Assembly: GCA_958510875.1 (NCBI GenBank)
Contig: OY294067.1
Coordinates: forward strand, 57,734,039-57,798,038
Direction: 5' to 3'
DNA length: 64,000 nucleotides
Origin: Endomychus coccineus
Taxonomy: Eukaryota > Arthropoda > Insecta > Coleoptera > Endomychidae
A program made the position numbers and the translations under genes. A model generated the notes under the pieces. It did no database searches. It had not been told where the DNA came from and was given only the letters and a program-made list of their open reading frames with translations. Position 1 is the first letter of the stretch, and every line of letters begins with the position of its first letter. This document shows, piece after piece, positions 44,401 to 55,806 of the stretch.

Positions 44401-44713
44401 AGAATCAATAGAAATTAAAAGACATTCTAAAAAGAGTAGTAACATACTATTAAATATCCAAATCAATACCTATAACTCACCACTCAATAATTTTGTAAAT
44501 AAACTATCCCCATCCCTAAATATTCAAGAACATAATTTCACGTTTAGCTTCAGTTGGTGACTCCAAGCCTTGAGAAGGCCTTTAATTAGAAATTGTGTAC
44601 AGTAGAGTATGAATATAGTGAACTTGAAAAATGCCTTCAAATTGGTTACATAAATAAAATAACTATTGAAAGTTCCATTTTCACAAGTTTAATAAATACA
44701 TGTAACTATTATA
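44401..44713. other. Intergenic, no recognised feature
   Basis: Nothing identified. Confidence 0.4.
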
Positions 44714-46849
44714 TACAAGGTGTTCCATCTCAGACGAGCCACGCCGTATATTTCTTATCCCATAGTGAGTGGAAAAATCTCCCGAAACACGTCGAATGAT
44801 TTTGTTTGGGGGACATCTTTTGACGTGTATTTGAGGCTTGAACGAGTAACCCCCTAATAGGGGCCCTTCAACCCCTCAAAATTGAATAGGATAGAGAGGT
44901 TGAGTGATACGTCATTTGAAAGGTATTGGAAGCCTCTTTACAACGGTGTATGAAAAACGTAAATTTGATGAACCGTTTTCGCCAAAAATTAATTTTGTTG
45001 CTCGAATGCGTCACCTTGAATATTTTGGTTATTTGTACAATGTACAAGCACAATTTTATTAAGCCTTTTTTACAAACTTAAGCAATCTTCAAAAAATCAC
45101 ATTCGTAAAAAAATTGAATTGTGTTGTCATGCTTACAATGAAAAAAATTAAATCTGCGTGTTTAAATCAAATGTTCAAATTGTCCTCCATTGACTTCCAT
45201 ACAATAATACATTCTCTAAAACTAATAAATAAAAAACAACAAAACATTTCCTTATGTTGCTTTCATTTTTTGTTCTTTGAAAGTGTTTATCTGGTTTTAA
45301 TGTTTCTTCGATCATTTTATGATTTTAATCAATCTGTTGAGTTACTACTTTGCTGATTTGTTTGAAATTTCAAAAAATATGGTGTACACATTGCAAGAAC
45401 GTGTTGAGCTGGTTAGCCTTTATTACCAAAATCAAAATTATGCCCGAGCGGCTGCAAGGATATTTAACGAAAACCATCCTGAACATAGCGTTCGCCATAA
45501 GTACGTAATGGAATTGATTTCAAAATTTGTGGAGACGGGTTCAGTAATGGATAAAAAAAAAGGGCACCCATTGGAATTGTTAATGATGAAGGAGCAGCTG
45601 TGGCGGTATTGGGACATGTCCAACTTATGCCAAACACGCAATCTGTACGACAACTTTCTGCAGCTTCCGGTATTAGTCAATCTAACGTTTTCAGAATTTT
45701 ACATAAACACAAGTTCCATCCGTACAAAATTAAATTAATTCAGGAATTAAATGATGATGATTGGGATCGAAGGCAAGAATTTTGCGGAATTATGGTCGAG
45801 CGTATCAACAATAATCCAAATTTCTTGTACAACGTTTGCTTTTCTGACGAATGCTCTTTTTTACTTAATGGAGGGGTTAACCGGCATAACTGTAGAATTT
45901 GGAGCGATACAAATCCTCTTGTATTTCGAGAAGCTCACACTCAACATCGGGAAAAGCTAAACGTTTGGGTAGGAATTTTGGGAGACCACCTAATTGGACC
46001 TCTGTTTATTCCTGGTAATTTAAATGGCGAAATTTATCTTGAAATGTTGGGAAATGCGATTGATCCGTTAATATCTGAACAATTAGAAAACGATCCTCTA
46101 CAACTTGAACAACAATTGCATTTCCAACAAGACGGAGCTCCTCCTCACTACGCCGCACCAGTTCGCCAATACCTCAATTTGCAATACCCCGGTCGTTGGA
46201 TTGAATGAAGAGGTCCTATGAAGTGGCCTGCCCGATCTCCTCACCTGAACCCTCTGGACTTCTTCTTGTGAGGACATCTTAAGTCCCAGATTTTTGTGAC
46301 TCAGCCTGAAAATTTGGATGAACTACGCCAACGAATTGTAAATGAGTGTCGTCCTCCAATTATGCTGAACCATGTTAGAGACGGTTTTCAGTCAAGATTG
46401 TATTATTGTATGGAAGTCAATGGAGGACAATTTGAACATTTGATTTAGACACGCTTGATTTCATTTTTTTCATTGTAAGCATGACAACACAATTCAATTT
46501 TTTTACGAATGTGATTTTTTGAAGATTGTTTAAGTTTGTAAAAAAGGCTTAATAAAAATGAGCTTGTACATTGTACAAATAACCAAAATATTCAAGGTGG
46601 CGCATTCGAGCAACAAAATTAATTTTTGGCGAAAACGGTTCATCAAATTTACGTTTTTCATACACCGTTGTAAAGAGGCTTCCAATACCTTTCAAATGAC
46701 GTATCACTCAACCCCTCTATCCTATTCAATTTTGAGGGGTTGAAGGGCCCCTATTAGGGTGTTGCTCGTTCAAGCCTCAAATGCACGTCAAAAGATGTCC
46801 CTCAAACAAAATCATACGGGGTGGCTCGTCTGAGATGGAACACCTTGTA
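44714..46849 (+). mobile_element. Mariner-like element M3, long TIRs, TA target duplication
   Basis: Starts TACAAGGTGTTCCATCTCAG and ends with its complement at 46849, with TA on each side. The arms, about 440 bp, are nearly complementary, including matching ACAATTCAATT-type inner ends. Contains a nearly full transposase gene. Confidence 0.85.
45379..46448 (+). pseudogene. DD41D-type mariner-like transposase of M3
   Basis: Starts at ATG 45379 (MVYTLQERVELVSLYYQNQN), with a helix-turn-helix region, then a frameshift near 45590. The second frame continues LSAASGISQSNVFRILHKHK and the catalytic core: CFSDECSF (first Asp), FQQDGAPPHYA (second Asp), NPLDFFL (third Asp, 41 residues later). The end is EVNGGQFEHLI and a stop at 46446. 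One frameshift and two in-frame TGA codons (after RWIE and after FFL) inactivate it. All three catalytic Asp are still present, so decay is fairly recent. Confidence 0.88.
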
Positions 46850-46858
46850 TATTATTTT

Positions 46859-46990
46859 TTCAATATTCGAAATTTTTGTATTGTTGTAGTCAAATGAATG
46901 GTTTATGTCTTTTACACTGCACGTAGTAAACATGTAAAAGACACAAACCATTCATTTGACTACAGCAATACAAAAACTTTGAATATTGAA
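46859..46990. repeat. Long hairpin, 58-bp arms
   Basis: 46859-46916 is nearly complementary to 46933-46990 around a 16-bp loop. It lies 8 bp outside M3. Non-coding; possibly a small MITE. Confidence 0.8.
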
Positions 46991-47634
46991 CAAAATAAAG
47001 ATAAACGTTTGATATTAGAAGGTATCCAAATTGAAAGAAACAATTGTGTTAATGATAAGATTAATTCTAATCTTTCAAACTTTATAATAATTTGATTCAA
47101 ACTTAATCGAATGCAGATATTACGAATTTCCTCTTTCTATTGTCTATTTAATTCCACTAAAAAGAAAATCTACTTATCTGACATTGTTACATTTATGGCA
47201 GTAACAGTTTTGAAATTAAATTCCAAATAGTCATCTTAAACTTCACTAGTTAGTAATAGGAAGGGAATGTAAATTATAGAATGGTTAATTCATAAAATAA
47301 TCATAGCTATTTAGATTTGTTGAATCATAGAATAGTATCTCAGGTATTTAATTAGCTAGATTCAATCCATTTCAAGTAGATCAATTTGATAATTATCTAT
47401 ACATTACTCTTTCACAAACAACGGATCCAATGTTTTCTGTCGTTTTAATTGGATTTCAAAACACAAGTTGGCTGCAGACGCATTTCATTGATCCAAGTCA
47501 TCTAGTCTTTTCTAAATTACATGGAAAGATTACTTAACATAACAATTTTTGACAAAGATAAAAATACATTATAAAAACGTCAAAAAGAGAAGTTTTATTT
47601 TACTTTCACATTAACCATACCTACCAAAAAATAA
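46991..47634. other. Intergenic, no recognised feature
   Basis: Nothing identified. Confidence 0.4.
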
Positions 47635-47677
47635 ACTCCTGAAGAAGGCGAAAGCCAAAACGCGCCAAATGAGGAGT
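47635..47677 (+). ncRNA. Hammerhead-ribozyme-like motif
   Basis: ACTC, CTGAAGA, then a stem AGGC-GAAA-GCC, then AAAAC, GCG and a closing GAGGAGT. It matches CUGANGA plus a stem II with GNRA loop, followed by the GAAA box with its first G changed to A. ACTCC and GGAGT pair as the outer helix. Probably a mutated ribozyme from a Penelope-like or related retroelement. Confidence 0.45.
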
Positions 47678-47827
47678 ATGTTTCATTAAGATACATCGTT
47701 TAAATTGCTGATAACCTATACGAAAACCCATAACTTACACATACATTTTTACTCGTTAAAAGGTGAGCAACAACTTGAATGATATTTCTGTTCTTGGATA
47801 GTAGACTTCCGCGGACAGCTAATCTTG

Positions 47828-47975
47828 AAAAATCTTATCTTCCGGATGGATTCCGCGTCACAATAGCTCGACTTGATGCCGACGTTTCGCCAACCATTAC
47901 AGGTGGCAGATGGCGAAACGTCGGCATCAAGTCGAGCTATTGTGACGCGGAATCCATCCGGAAGACAAGATTTTT
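47828..47975. repeat. Palindrome of Penelope terminal sequence, 64-bp arms
   Basis: 47828-47891 is complementary to 47912-47975 with about one mismatch around a 20-bp loop. Each arm contains GGCGAAACGTCGGCATCAAG and GTGACGCGGAATCCATCCGG, also found in the Penelope terminal repeats at 7095-7145 and 9020-9065. It appears to be a head-to-head pair of element termini with no coding sequence. Confidence 0.85.
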
Positions 47976-48967
47976 CATGATATTTCTGGTACATTTTATT
48001 GTGAAAATTGTGTCCTATCCGAATCTCCAAATGTGTACCTTTATAAAGATATTCAGGAATATTTATTTAGTCTCGAGAAAACAGAGTAAGGATATGATGA
48101 ACATATTTTAACATCAAAGTCTTATATTATTTGAGCGTGTTATAAAGTTTTCTCGTAAAGTAACATGTTGATCACAAAGAAGAATTTTGATGCACGTATA
48201 TTAAAATATATTGGATGTATTTGTAGCAATAAATATGCCAGAAAAATGTAGAATATATATGAAACTGACATATCATGAAATATTCCGATATGTTTAGAAG
48301 CTGTAAAGTTTTTAAATGTCAGGGCGTAGTATGGAATTGATTTATGAGAGCGATCTGCCACCAGTGCAGTCTTACATTTTCAATCATTTTGAGCTAAAAT
48401 CAGGTATTTTCAGTATTATTATTTCCCTCCCAGTTTTGTAAATATCTTCCAAACCAATATTGTGGATATCATTCATTATTATTTAATTCCACTATATGTT
48501 CAAAATTCATGTTTGTAACCCAGGCACGAGCTCTATGGAGAACCACCAACCACCAATTTTCTTTAATAGAAAAAGTTATAGGCAACAGGCATGGTACAAA
48601 ATATATACAAGAGTGTACAAATTTATACAAAAGTATACATTTTATATGCAGTTATAATCAAAAAATTTATTGTACACATGACAAATATCGAATATAAATA
48701 AGAAGTAAATTGTATTAAGTACCTAATGTTATTAGTAAACCGAAATACCAAATTCTCAAGTCAAAAATAAACTGAAATAAGACTTATTCCAAAATATATG
48801 GAATCTTCTAGGAGATATATTATAATGTAATTATTTTTAAAACATTAAAGGTAAATCTTCTACATTTTTGCGCTGCAGACTCTTTTATTCGATCATCACA
48901 TTGCAAATATTCGGTTAAATCACAGTTTATGGAAAGAATTGATGAATAATTCAATATTCGTATTCCT
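47976..48967. other. Intergenic, no recognised feature
   Basis: Nothing identified. Confidence 0.4.
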
Positions 48968-49260
48968 TTCATGCCACCACAGGTGTACCTCCAGGGTCAG
49001 TACTTGAACCACTCAAATTCAATTCGTATCAATGATATTTCTACTTTATGTGTATGTTATTTTCTTCTTTACGCAGACAATTTAAAACTTTACTCGGCAG
49101 TAAAGCATTCTTCATGTTGTATCTCACTGCAGCATGACTTGGATGCACTCAGTTTTTGGTGTGTAATAAATCATCTGGAGCTTAGTATTAGTAAGTGCAC
49201 TGTAATGACTTCTTTATACCTATTTGACTGCATTAAATGGTCATTTTATATGCTTTAGAG
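48968..49260 (+). pseudogene. Non-LTR retrotransposon reverse transcriptase fragment
   Basis: One frame reads TTGVPPGSVLEPL, matching the G-V-P-Q-G-S-V-L-G-P-L motif. Another continues INDIS, LLYADNLKLYSAV (catalytic YADD as YADN), LQHDLDALSFWCVINHLELS and SKCTVMT. These are motifs of Jockey/CR1-type LINE reverse transcriptases. Frameshift and catalytic change show it is dead. Confidence 0.8.
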
Positions 49261-50090
49261 CAAAAATATGAATTTCTGAAGCAGACTTCGAACGAACACT
49301 TGGTAAATATTCTCAACGATTGAGCTTCAACATGAAGCGAGCTAATGGTAACGATTATAAATAAGAAGTTGTGAAGACGATTTGGAATATTTCCGCGAAA
49401 CTTCTCCAGAAAAAGTACTATGAAAATTTTAGTCTGAAAACAGACCCATTCAAAGGCATAGTTTTTGAGGATGCCAGAAAGGCACGCGCGGCTTAAAAAA
49501 GAAAGCTACAAGCGCTTCCAAAGGAAGTGAAATCCAGTTCTGCAGCTCGGACAACTGAAGAGATCAGCAAGATTGTTGAAAACTATGACAAAAACTAACC
49601 GGACGGCTTACAAAAAAAGTTTCCGGCTTATTGACTAGATTACAATTGACAAAACAAATTTTCTGGGATGTATAGAAGGTTCTCAAAACTTATTATCAAT
49701 TATAACCAGTTAGTGAGAACATCGATACGAGGCAAGTTCTAGCAGTTAAAAAAAACAGTGTAAAAATTCATCATGAAAATGATGAAATGAATGATGATTT
49801 AGCTATTTTTTGCCGCAATTCTGACCTCACCAAACTATAGTCCGGTCAAATTTAGTTAGTTTTAATCCAGGTTCGGCAAAATTTGGACTCAGCCACTTCT
49901 TTCCACTGACCGCTTTAATTAGTCTTCCATTTATAAATGGTTGCTCTTTACCTAGCTAGATTTGTACGGTGGGGGTTCATGATAATAATTCAAGAAGTAT
50001 GCCTTCAACAAAAGGGCAAATGATACTTCCCGAGTTACTTCTAAAATATGGTATTAAAATGATCGTAAATTGCTGAGATCTTCATTTGTA
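49261..50090. other. Intergenic, no recognised feature
   Basis: Slightly GC-richer at 49380-49620, with Lys-rich frames broken by stops; unassigned. Confidence 0.35.
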
Positions 50091-50516
50091 GGTGTGGACG
50101 AACGTATGTGACTCTGACAGACGAGATATTTATGATGACGTGATGTTCACGTTGACCAAGCGAGAGAAAGAAGAGGCAAAAATACAGAAAAGCGCAATAT
50201 GAAGAGATTGGCCGAGGTCCTGGACAGCATGACAAGAATCATGTTTGATACGACATGGTCTGAGGCGCAGGCGATGCTTCTAGAAAACGTTGATTTCAAG
50301 AATGACGTTAACCTTCTGGCCATGGACAAGGAGGATGCTCTGATCGCTTTCGAGGAACATATCCGCAATTTAGAGAAAGAACAGTTGGAGGAGAAGGAGC
50401 GAGAGAAGAAACGGATAAAACGTCAGTTCAGGAAGAATCGCGACCAGTTTCTTACGCTGTTGGATTATCTACATGAAGAGGGCAAGTTGACGTCGATGTC
50501 CTTATGTCCATGTTAG
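50091..50516 (+). pseudogene. PRPF40-like exon (FF-domain region), broken
   Basis: The sequence between a possible acceptor (TTCATTTGTAG at 50080-50090) and a donor (AGGTGAGT at 50515) encodes the region of pre-mRNA processing factor 40 around an FF domain. It reads DRRDIYDDVMFTLTKREKEE, then after a frameshift MKRLAEVLDSMTRIMFDTTW, SEAQAMLL, MDKEDALIAFEEHIRNLEKE, a Lys/Glu-rich helix and FLTLLDYLHEEGKLTSMSL. The following WVELYP segment of the protein is missing and the frame ends in a stop. PRPF40 bridges U1 snRNP and the branch-point complex. Retained splice sites point to a duplicated gene piece, not a retrocopy. No other exons were found in the window. Confidence 0.65.
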
Positions 50517-53299
50517 GTGAGTTTATCACAAAATTAACGTTTTCAAGTTTATCATTTCATTCTCAAAATTACCTCCATCTTTATGAAGATTTGTAAATTT
50601 TTGCAATTTTAAAATGATAAATATGTTCTTCAAACCAGGACGGTCAATCTGTATATGGAATGTGAAATTAATTAATGAATTTTCTTTGGGATGAATAGTT
50701 ATGAAAAAAGGATTTGTGTAAAAAAAAGGTAGAAGTTTTGATGTTTGAGCACAACTTATTAGTAGTCGAGGAAATAAAGCTCTATTCATTATATAATCTT
50801 AACAAATACCACTCAAGCAAACGAAAATATTCAATTCTACTATCCTCCTCACTCGACTCTATCCTTAAAACACCACTCCAGTTAGCGCTGTCGTGTTGTT
50901 TCAACACGGGAGTATAATCGATTATTTTCTATGCTCTTGTGAGATTAAAACTATAAAAAAAGATAAGTAGTGTTCGATTTAAGACGCAGTGAGCGTAGCA
51001 AATATTAAAATGAACAAATAAAATAAATATAGAAGTTTAAATTTTGTCTACTATTCTTCATATTTTCTATGCAATTCTATTCATACCTAACAATTCATAT
51101 TTTACCAAATACATAACAACGATCGTGTTAATGTGAACATCAATTCACTTTGATAACACCTACAAATTTCATCTTATGATGCCATGTATTTTCATTTCAT
51201 CTCTAATCGTATAAATTCCAAGACTTTAATAATGGCAGTAGTAAAAACCCCCATAAGGAGTTTTCTTGATGCGTATTTAGCTGGGCGAGTAGCCGTAAAG
51301 AATACTGAACTGCCACTTCATTATTTAACGTGAAAGCCCACCAGCATATACGGATTTATCTGGGCCGACCTGGAAGTTTGCTCCGGGATCTCATATTCAG
51401 ATCATAAATACTACGACTCATTGTAGTACAGTTTCCAGCCGTAAACAGTTCAAAAAGATGGGGAGCTCTTTTTGAATGCGTAAAAAAAACAATTACTAAA
51501 ATTGCTCTCGTTCTTTAATTCTACCGGTCACAGCTGAAAACAGTTTTATTCATGAGCTGTATGTATGAGTTCTAGAAAACATATAGTTCGCTGGATACCG
51601 TTTTCTTTCATTCCATTCATAAATAATACAAATGTGACTTAATAATCGTTCCTCGGCTATGAATTTTAGTCACATTATGTTCAGAACCAAACAATACTTT
51701 ATATCTCTTCCTCTAAACAAAAGCGCACTATATTATTCATTCAAATGAAGCTATGGAGACTTTGGTCGAAAATAGATGTAAAATTAATAAAAAAGCGCAG
51801 GCAATCCCTAAGACCCCCATAACATTATGGAATCTAGATACTATTCACGTATTATTACAGCAAATGGGTGGCCAATTTAAATTATCACTGATACTACAAA
51901 ATCTACAACTAATTCCTTTGATTTATTTCAGATCTACTAAAGATGATAATTTGGTTGCTGAATATTATTTGAAGATTTAGTAATTAAAAATAACCTGTAT
52001 AATCCGATTGATTTGTATTAATTAGAAATATATTTATATAAGCGGTTCGTAAGTCTTTGGTCAGTGTAAATTCTGTTCTAAGATTCACCGTTTTCGAGCC
52101 ACCATAGAAATTCAAAATGATATCGTGACATACACAGACGATAACCAGAACAACTGATAGTAAATGGAAAATGAATTCATATACGGGAATATTTTTTAAT
52201 CCCGTATATTATTCGAAAAATCTTATACTTATGCAATTTTTTTGTACTGGAATTTGAAACAATTATAATCGCCTTATATAACATCAAATATGAGTATATA
52301 TTATTACCACAAAATCCAAAATATGATATAATAATGAAGGATTCTCCCTACACCAGATTCGTGATCGAAACTCCCTGAAAATTCATAAAAATAACCTTTA
52401 ATTTGTTTGAAGAATTACATTTTCTGGTCGCGATCTTGGTTTTTCATTTCACAACATCAAATCCGCAATCAGATTTCGAAAACGCTTCACATACCATTTT
52501 CAAGAAAATCCAGTGAAAATTAACAAATTATTTATTTTTGCTTTTAACGAATCTTAAACTTTCCCCCTCACTGGTCTGTCATTACTCTACCTTCCTTAGA
52601 GGACTAGTGTAATATAGGAATTTTCCATTCCTATACGAGTTTACCTAAAATCCCTAAGTTATAGAATTCGACCTTATTCTTATTAAGTAATGTTATTAAG
52701 CATATATTGATAACTCATAACTGACCCACTAACAACATGTTGACTATTATACATTGTTTAGCCCAAGATAACCAGAACAGGGTATCTCGAGGTAGTTATT
52801 GAGGAATCGATGTATATGCTAAAGACTAGAGTAAGTAGAACAATAACAATAAACATCACATTAGATTATAATATATATAGTTATGTAGGACATTCATATA
52901 CAGTTACATATAGATTATTCATATAATATTCATGTATGATATTGATGTAAGATGTAGTGTACAAGTTATTATGTAGAGCGAGGCTTTAAGTCCTAAGGGC
53001 GTCGAGCTCTACCTTAAGTAAAGTAACTCTTAAGTGTGTGTTTAAATCCACTATGCCTCCCTGCACCAGTACCACGGGTCAGTTTAGTGCAAACCGCCCA
53101 ACATTGAGACCTCTTCCCCACAGGACGACCGTTGGCAAGTCCTTTAACTTTACACTAGCAATGAATCAATATGTAAACACAGAAACACATAATGATAGAC
53201 CATTATTATACTTTATAAACAGACGAATTCCGAAGATTAAACAAGCTATTTCTAAAATTATATCAAAAAGTCCTAGAGCAAAATCACCTTCACCATAGT
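50517..53299. other. Intergenic; unassigned frame at 53.04-53.30 kb
   Basis: Mostly AT-rich. An 86-codon frame at 53038-53298 (MFKSTMPPCTSTTGQF start, basic C-terminus) has no recognised domain and sits right beside M4. Nothing else is supported. Confidence 0.35.
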
Positions 53300-54575
53300 A
53301 ATGGGTGGGCCATCGAAAGGAATCTTTTTAAAATCTTAATAAAACACAAACGGCTAGATGGAATTTCATGATCTTACATTTATTGTGTAGCCAAGAGTAT
53401 CCGGTTATACATGGAATACGACATCAGACAAATGGCTGCCACGGCTGGCGTTACAATAGTCCATTCTCTCGACCCAATTATTCAGAACTTTTTCCAACGT
53501 CTGCGGCTCTATCTCAGCAATGGTATTTTGGATATTGACTTTAAGATCGTCAATCGTTGCTGGATCGTTGGCATAACAACGTTCCTTAACAGCATTCCAG
53601 AGATAAAAGTCCATGGGCGTCAGATCGCAGCTCCTTGCTGGTCAATTCATATCTCCACGACGGCTGATTACACGATTTTCGAAATTGGACCGCAATAAGT
53701 AGATAGTTTCGTTGCTAGGGTGGCATGTCGCCCCATCTTGTTGGAACCAGATGTTGCCCACATCCAAACCAGCAATTTGCTCTCAAAAAAAGTTTGCCAT
53801 CATGGTCCTCTAGCGGTTTCCGTTGACCGTTTCGCCAGATTCGAACAAAAATGAGTCGATGATGCCGCCGGCCCATAATCCGCACCATACAATCACTCGT
53901 TCGAGATGCATTGGCTGCTCAACGATTACGTGTGAGTTTTCCGATGCCCAAATCCTGCAGTTTTGCTTGTTTACATAGTCCCTAAGGTGGAAAAGCGCTT
54001 CATCGGAAAAGATAATTTTTCGCCAAAATTCACCATCGGCTTCCAGCTGCTCTAAGGCCCAGTTAGCGAAGTTGTATCGAAGTGAATGGTCAACTATCTT
54101 CAACTGCTGTGTTATTTGGACCTTATAGGTGATATGCAAAATACGCCTCATGGTAGTGCGACTAAAGTTCAATTGCTGAGAGCGATGACGAGTCGATGTT
54201 CTCCGGTTGGCTTGCACATTACGGACTACAGCAGCAATATTCTTGGGTGTACGAACCGGACGAGCGTGTAGAACTTTAGTACGGCCCACCAGCATACCAG
54301 TTTCACGAACTTTATGCACAAATTTCTTCAGAACACTTGCATTTGGTGCATTTTCGCGACCGAGTTTTTTACGCAATTTTCGCAGTGATTCTGCAATACA
54401 CGAATTACGTTCAAAGTAAATTTTTAGCATTTCCCAACGTTCGTCAAGCGTATAGCGTGCCATTTCGTTAACCGGGTGTTGTATACTGAAGAACTGTCAT
54501 ACATCAGATGTTAAATATCATGAAAGTACAAATAAAGTAGTAGTTCAAAAAGATTCCAAGAGATGGCCCATTTAT
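53300..54575 (-). mobile_element. Mariner-like element M4, short TIRs
   Basis: Imperfect inverted ends of about 30 bp, GGGCCATC, a short spacer, then GGAATCTTTTT, enclose a single transposase gene on the minus strand. Unlike M1-M3 there are no long arms. Exact ends are uncertain by a few bases. Confidence 0.75.
53405..54463 (-). pseudogene. DD41D-type mariner-like transposase of M4
   Basis: ATG at 54463 (MARYTLDERWEMLKIYFERN). The N-terminal helix-turn-helix domains are intact (VLKKFVHKVRETGMLVGRTK). The catalytic boxes are IIFSDEALFHL (first Asp), WFQQDGATCHPSN (second Asp) and NWPARSCDLTPMDFYLWN (third Asp; 41 residues between the last two). The C-terminus is GSHLSDVVFHV. Length is about 350 residues, normal for the family. 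Two in-frame TGA/TAG-type stops after GETVNGNR and NFF break it; otherwise it is the best preserved transposase here. Confidence 0.88.
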
Positions 54576-55457
54576 TTCTCATCGAATTTCAAGCATCTTT
54601 GAAAAAATCCGTCTCTCTGTATGTCTATCGGCCTGGATATATGTCACGAAATTCTTGTCTACACGGTAAATCAGAAACAAAAGATCCTACCATATTCAAA
54701 TTTTGAAAAAAATTGTCTGCCGTTCGGTGACGAACCCTATTGTTCTTCAGAGAAATCGTATAAGAAGTAAACCCTTTTCTGAAGGATTGAAAATGTAAAA
54801 AAATTGTAACTATCTATACATTAATCGACTCAAAATTTTTACAGTGAATGTAAGTTAATTTAAAACTAATTTCAACAAAATCGTTCAACAACAACCACAG
54901 AAACAAGAAGTGAAATTAAATTGACACAGTTCTTTAACAGTTTGTAACAAACAACGATGTGGTGGGTCTAGGGGCTAGAACAGTCTTCCAAGAGACGCCG
55001 GTTCGAATCCCAGAAACGAAAATTTTGTTTTTGTACATTTTCTTTAAAATATTATTAGATTGGAAAGTATTTAGTTGTGTGAAGGTGATAAAATAAATAA
55101 TTAATTTCATTGTCTTTGCACAAATGCGATTTTATATAATGTGAAACAATTATATAAAAATCAGTGACCAACTCAAATGATTTGCTATTCTCCAAACGGT
55201 AATACATTTCTAGTTAGTATAAGCAATAATTTCAGGGATAGAATATGTTCATACGTTCAGTGAAACTTGATTGGTGTCTGAAATTGTTGTTTTTAACACT
55301 TTCAATGCATCAATTATCTTTGTAGAGCGAACTTCCCACTGATACTATTACGTTACCGGAATAAACTTAATCAAAAAGAGTGCAGTGTCTCAAAGACTGG
55401 CCATCTAGAACAAATGTTGATACAAACGATGTTAATTATAATTAACTATAATGAATA
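54576..55457. other. Intergenic with one tRNA-like sequence
   Basis: AT-rich. At 54960-55015 GGGTCTAGGGGCTAGAAC and CGGTTCGAATCCC at tRNA spacing resemble A- and B-boxes, with GTCT/AGAC between them, but the stems are incomplete. It ends in the AT-rich run TTAATTATAATTAACTAT just before the proposed end of element 2. Confidence 0.4.
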
Positions 55458-55489
55458 GTAGATACAGTGGACTACCTTTGGGACAGGAA

Positions 55490-55790
55490 GTGTGACGTCA
55501 CTTCCGGTCTGAGCTCCGATTATCAGGTCTCCACTTCCGGTCTGCGCTGGCGATGTATGTTATCGGGTAGATAACGATATCGGCTAGATAGCGTTATCAG
55601 TGATTGTGAGTCACCCATGCTGGCGATGTATGTGTAATTAGCGTTATCGGGTAGATAACGTTATCGGGTAGATAGCGTTATCAGTGATTGTGAGTCACCC
55701 GGATGGACATCCAGTTTGTGTAATTAGTGTTATCAGGTAGATAACGTTATCGGCTAGATAGCGTTATCAGTGATTGTGAGTTACTCGGTT
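55490..55790 (+). repeat. GTTATC/GATAAC palindromic repeats near the left end
   Basis: Two CACTTCCGGTCTG copies, then about three units of roughly 90-100 bp containing GTTATCGGGTAGATAACG (self-complementary) and GCGTTATCAGTGATTGTGAG. Subterminal position suggests protein-binding sites for replication or transposition. Confidence 0.75.
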
Positions 55791-55806
55791 TGTGCTGACG
55801 ATTGGC

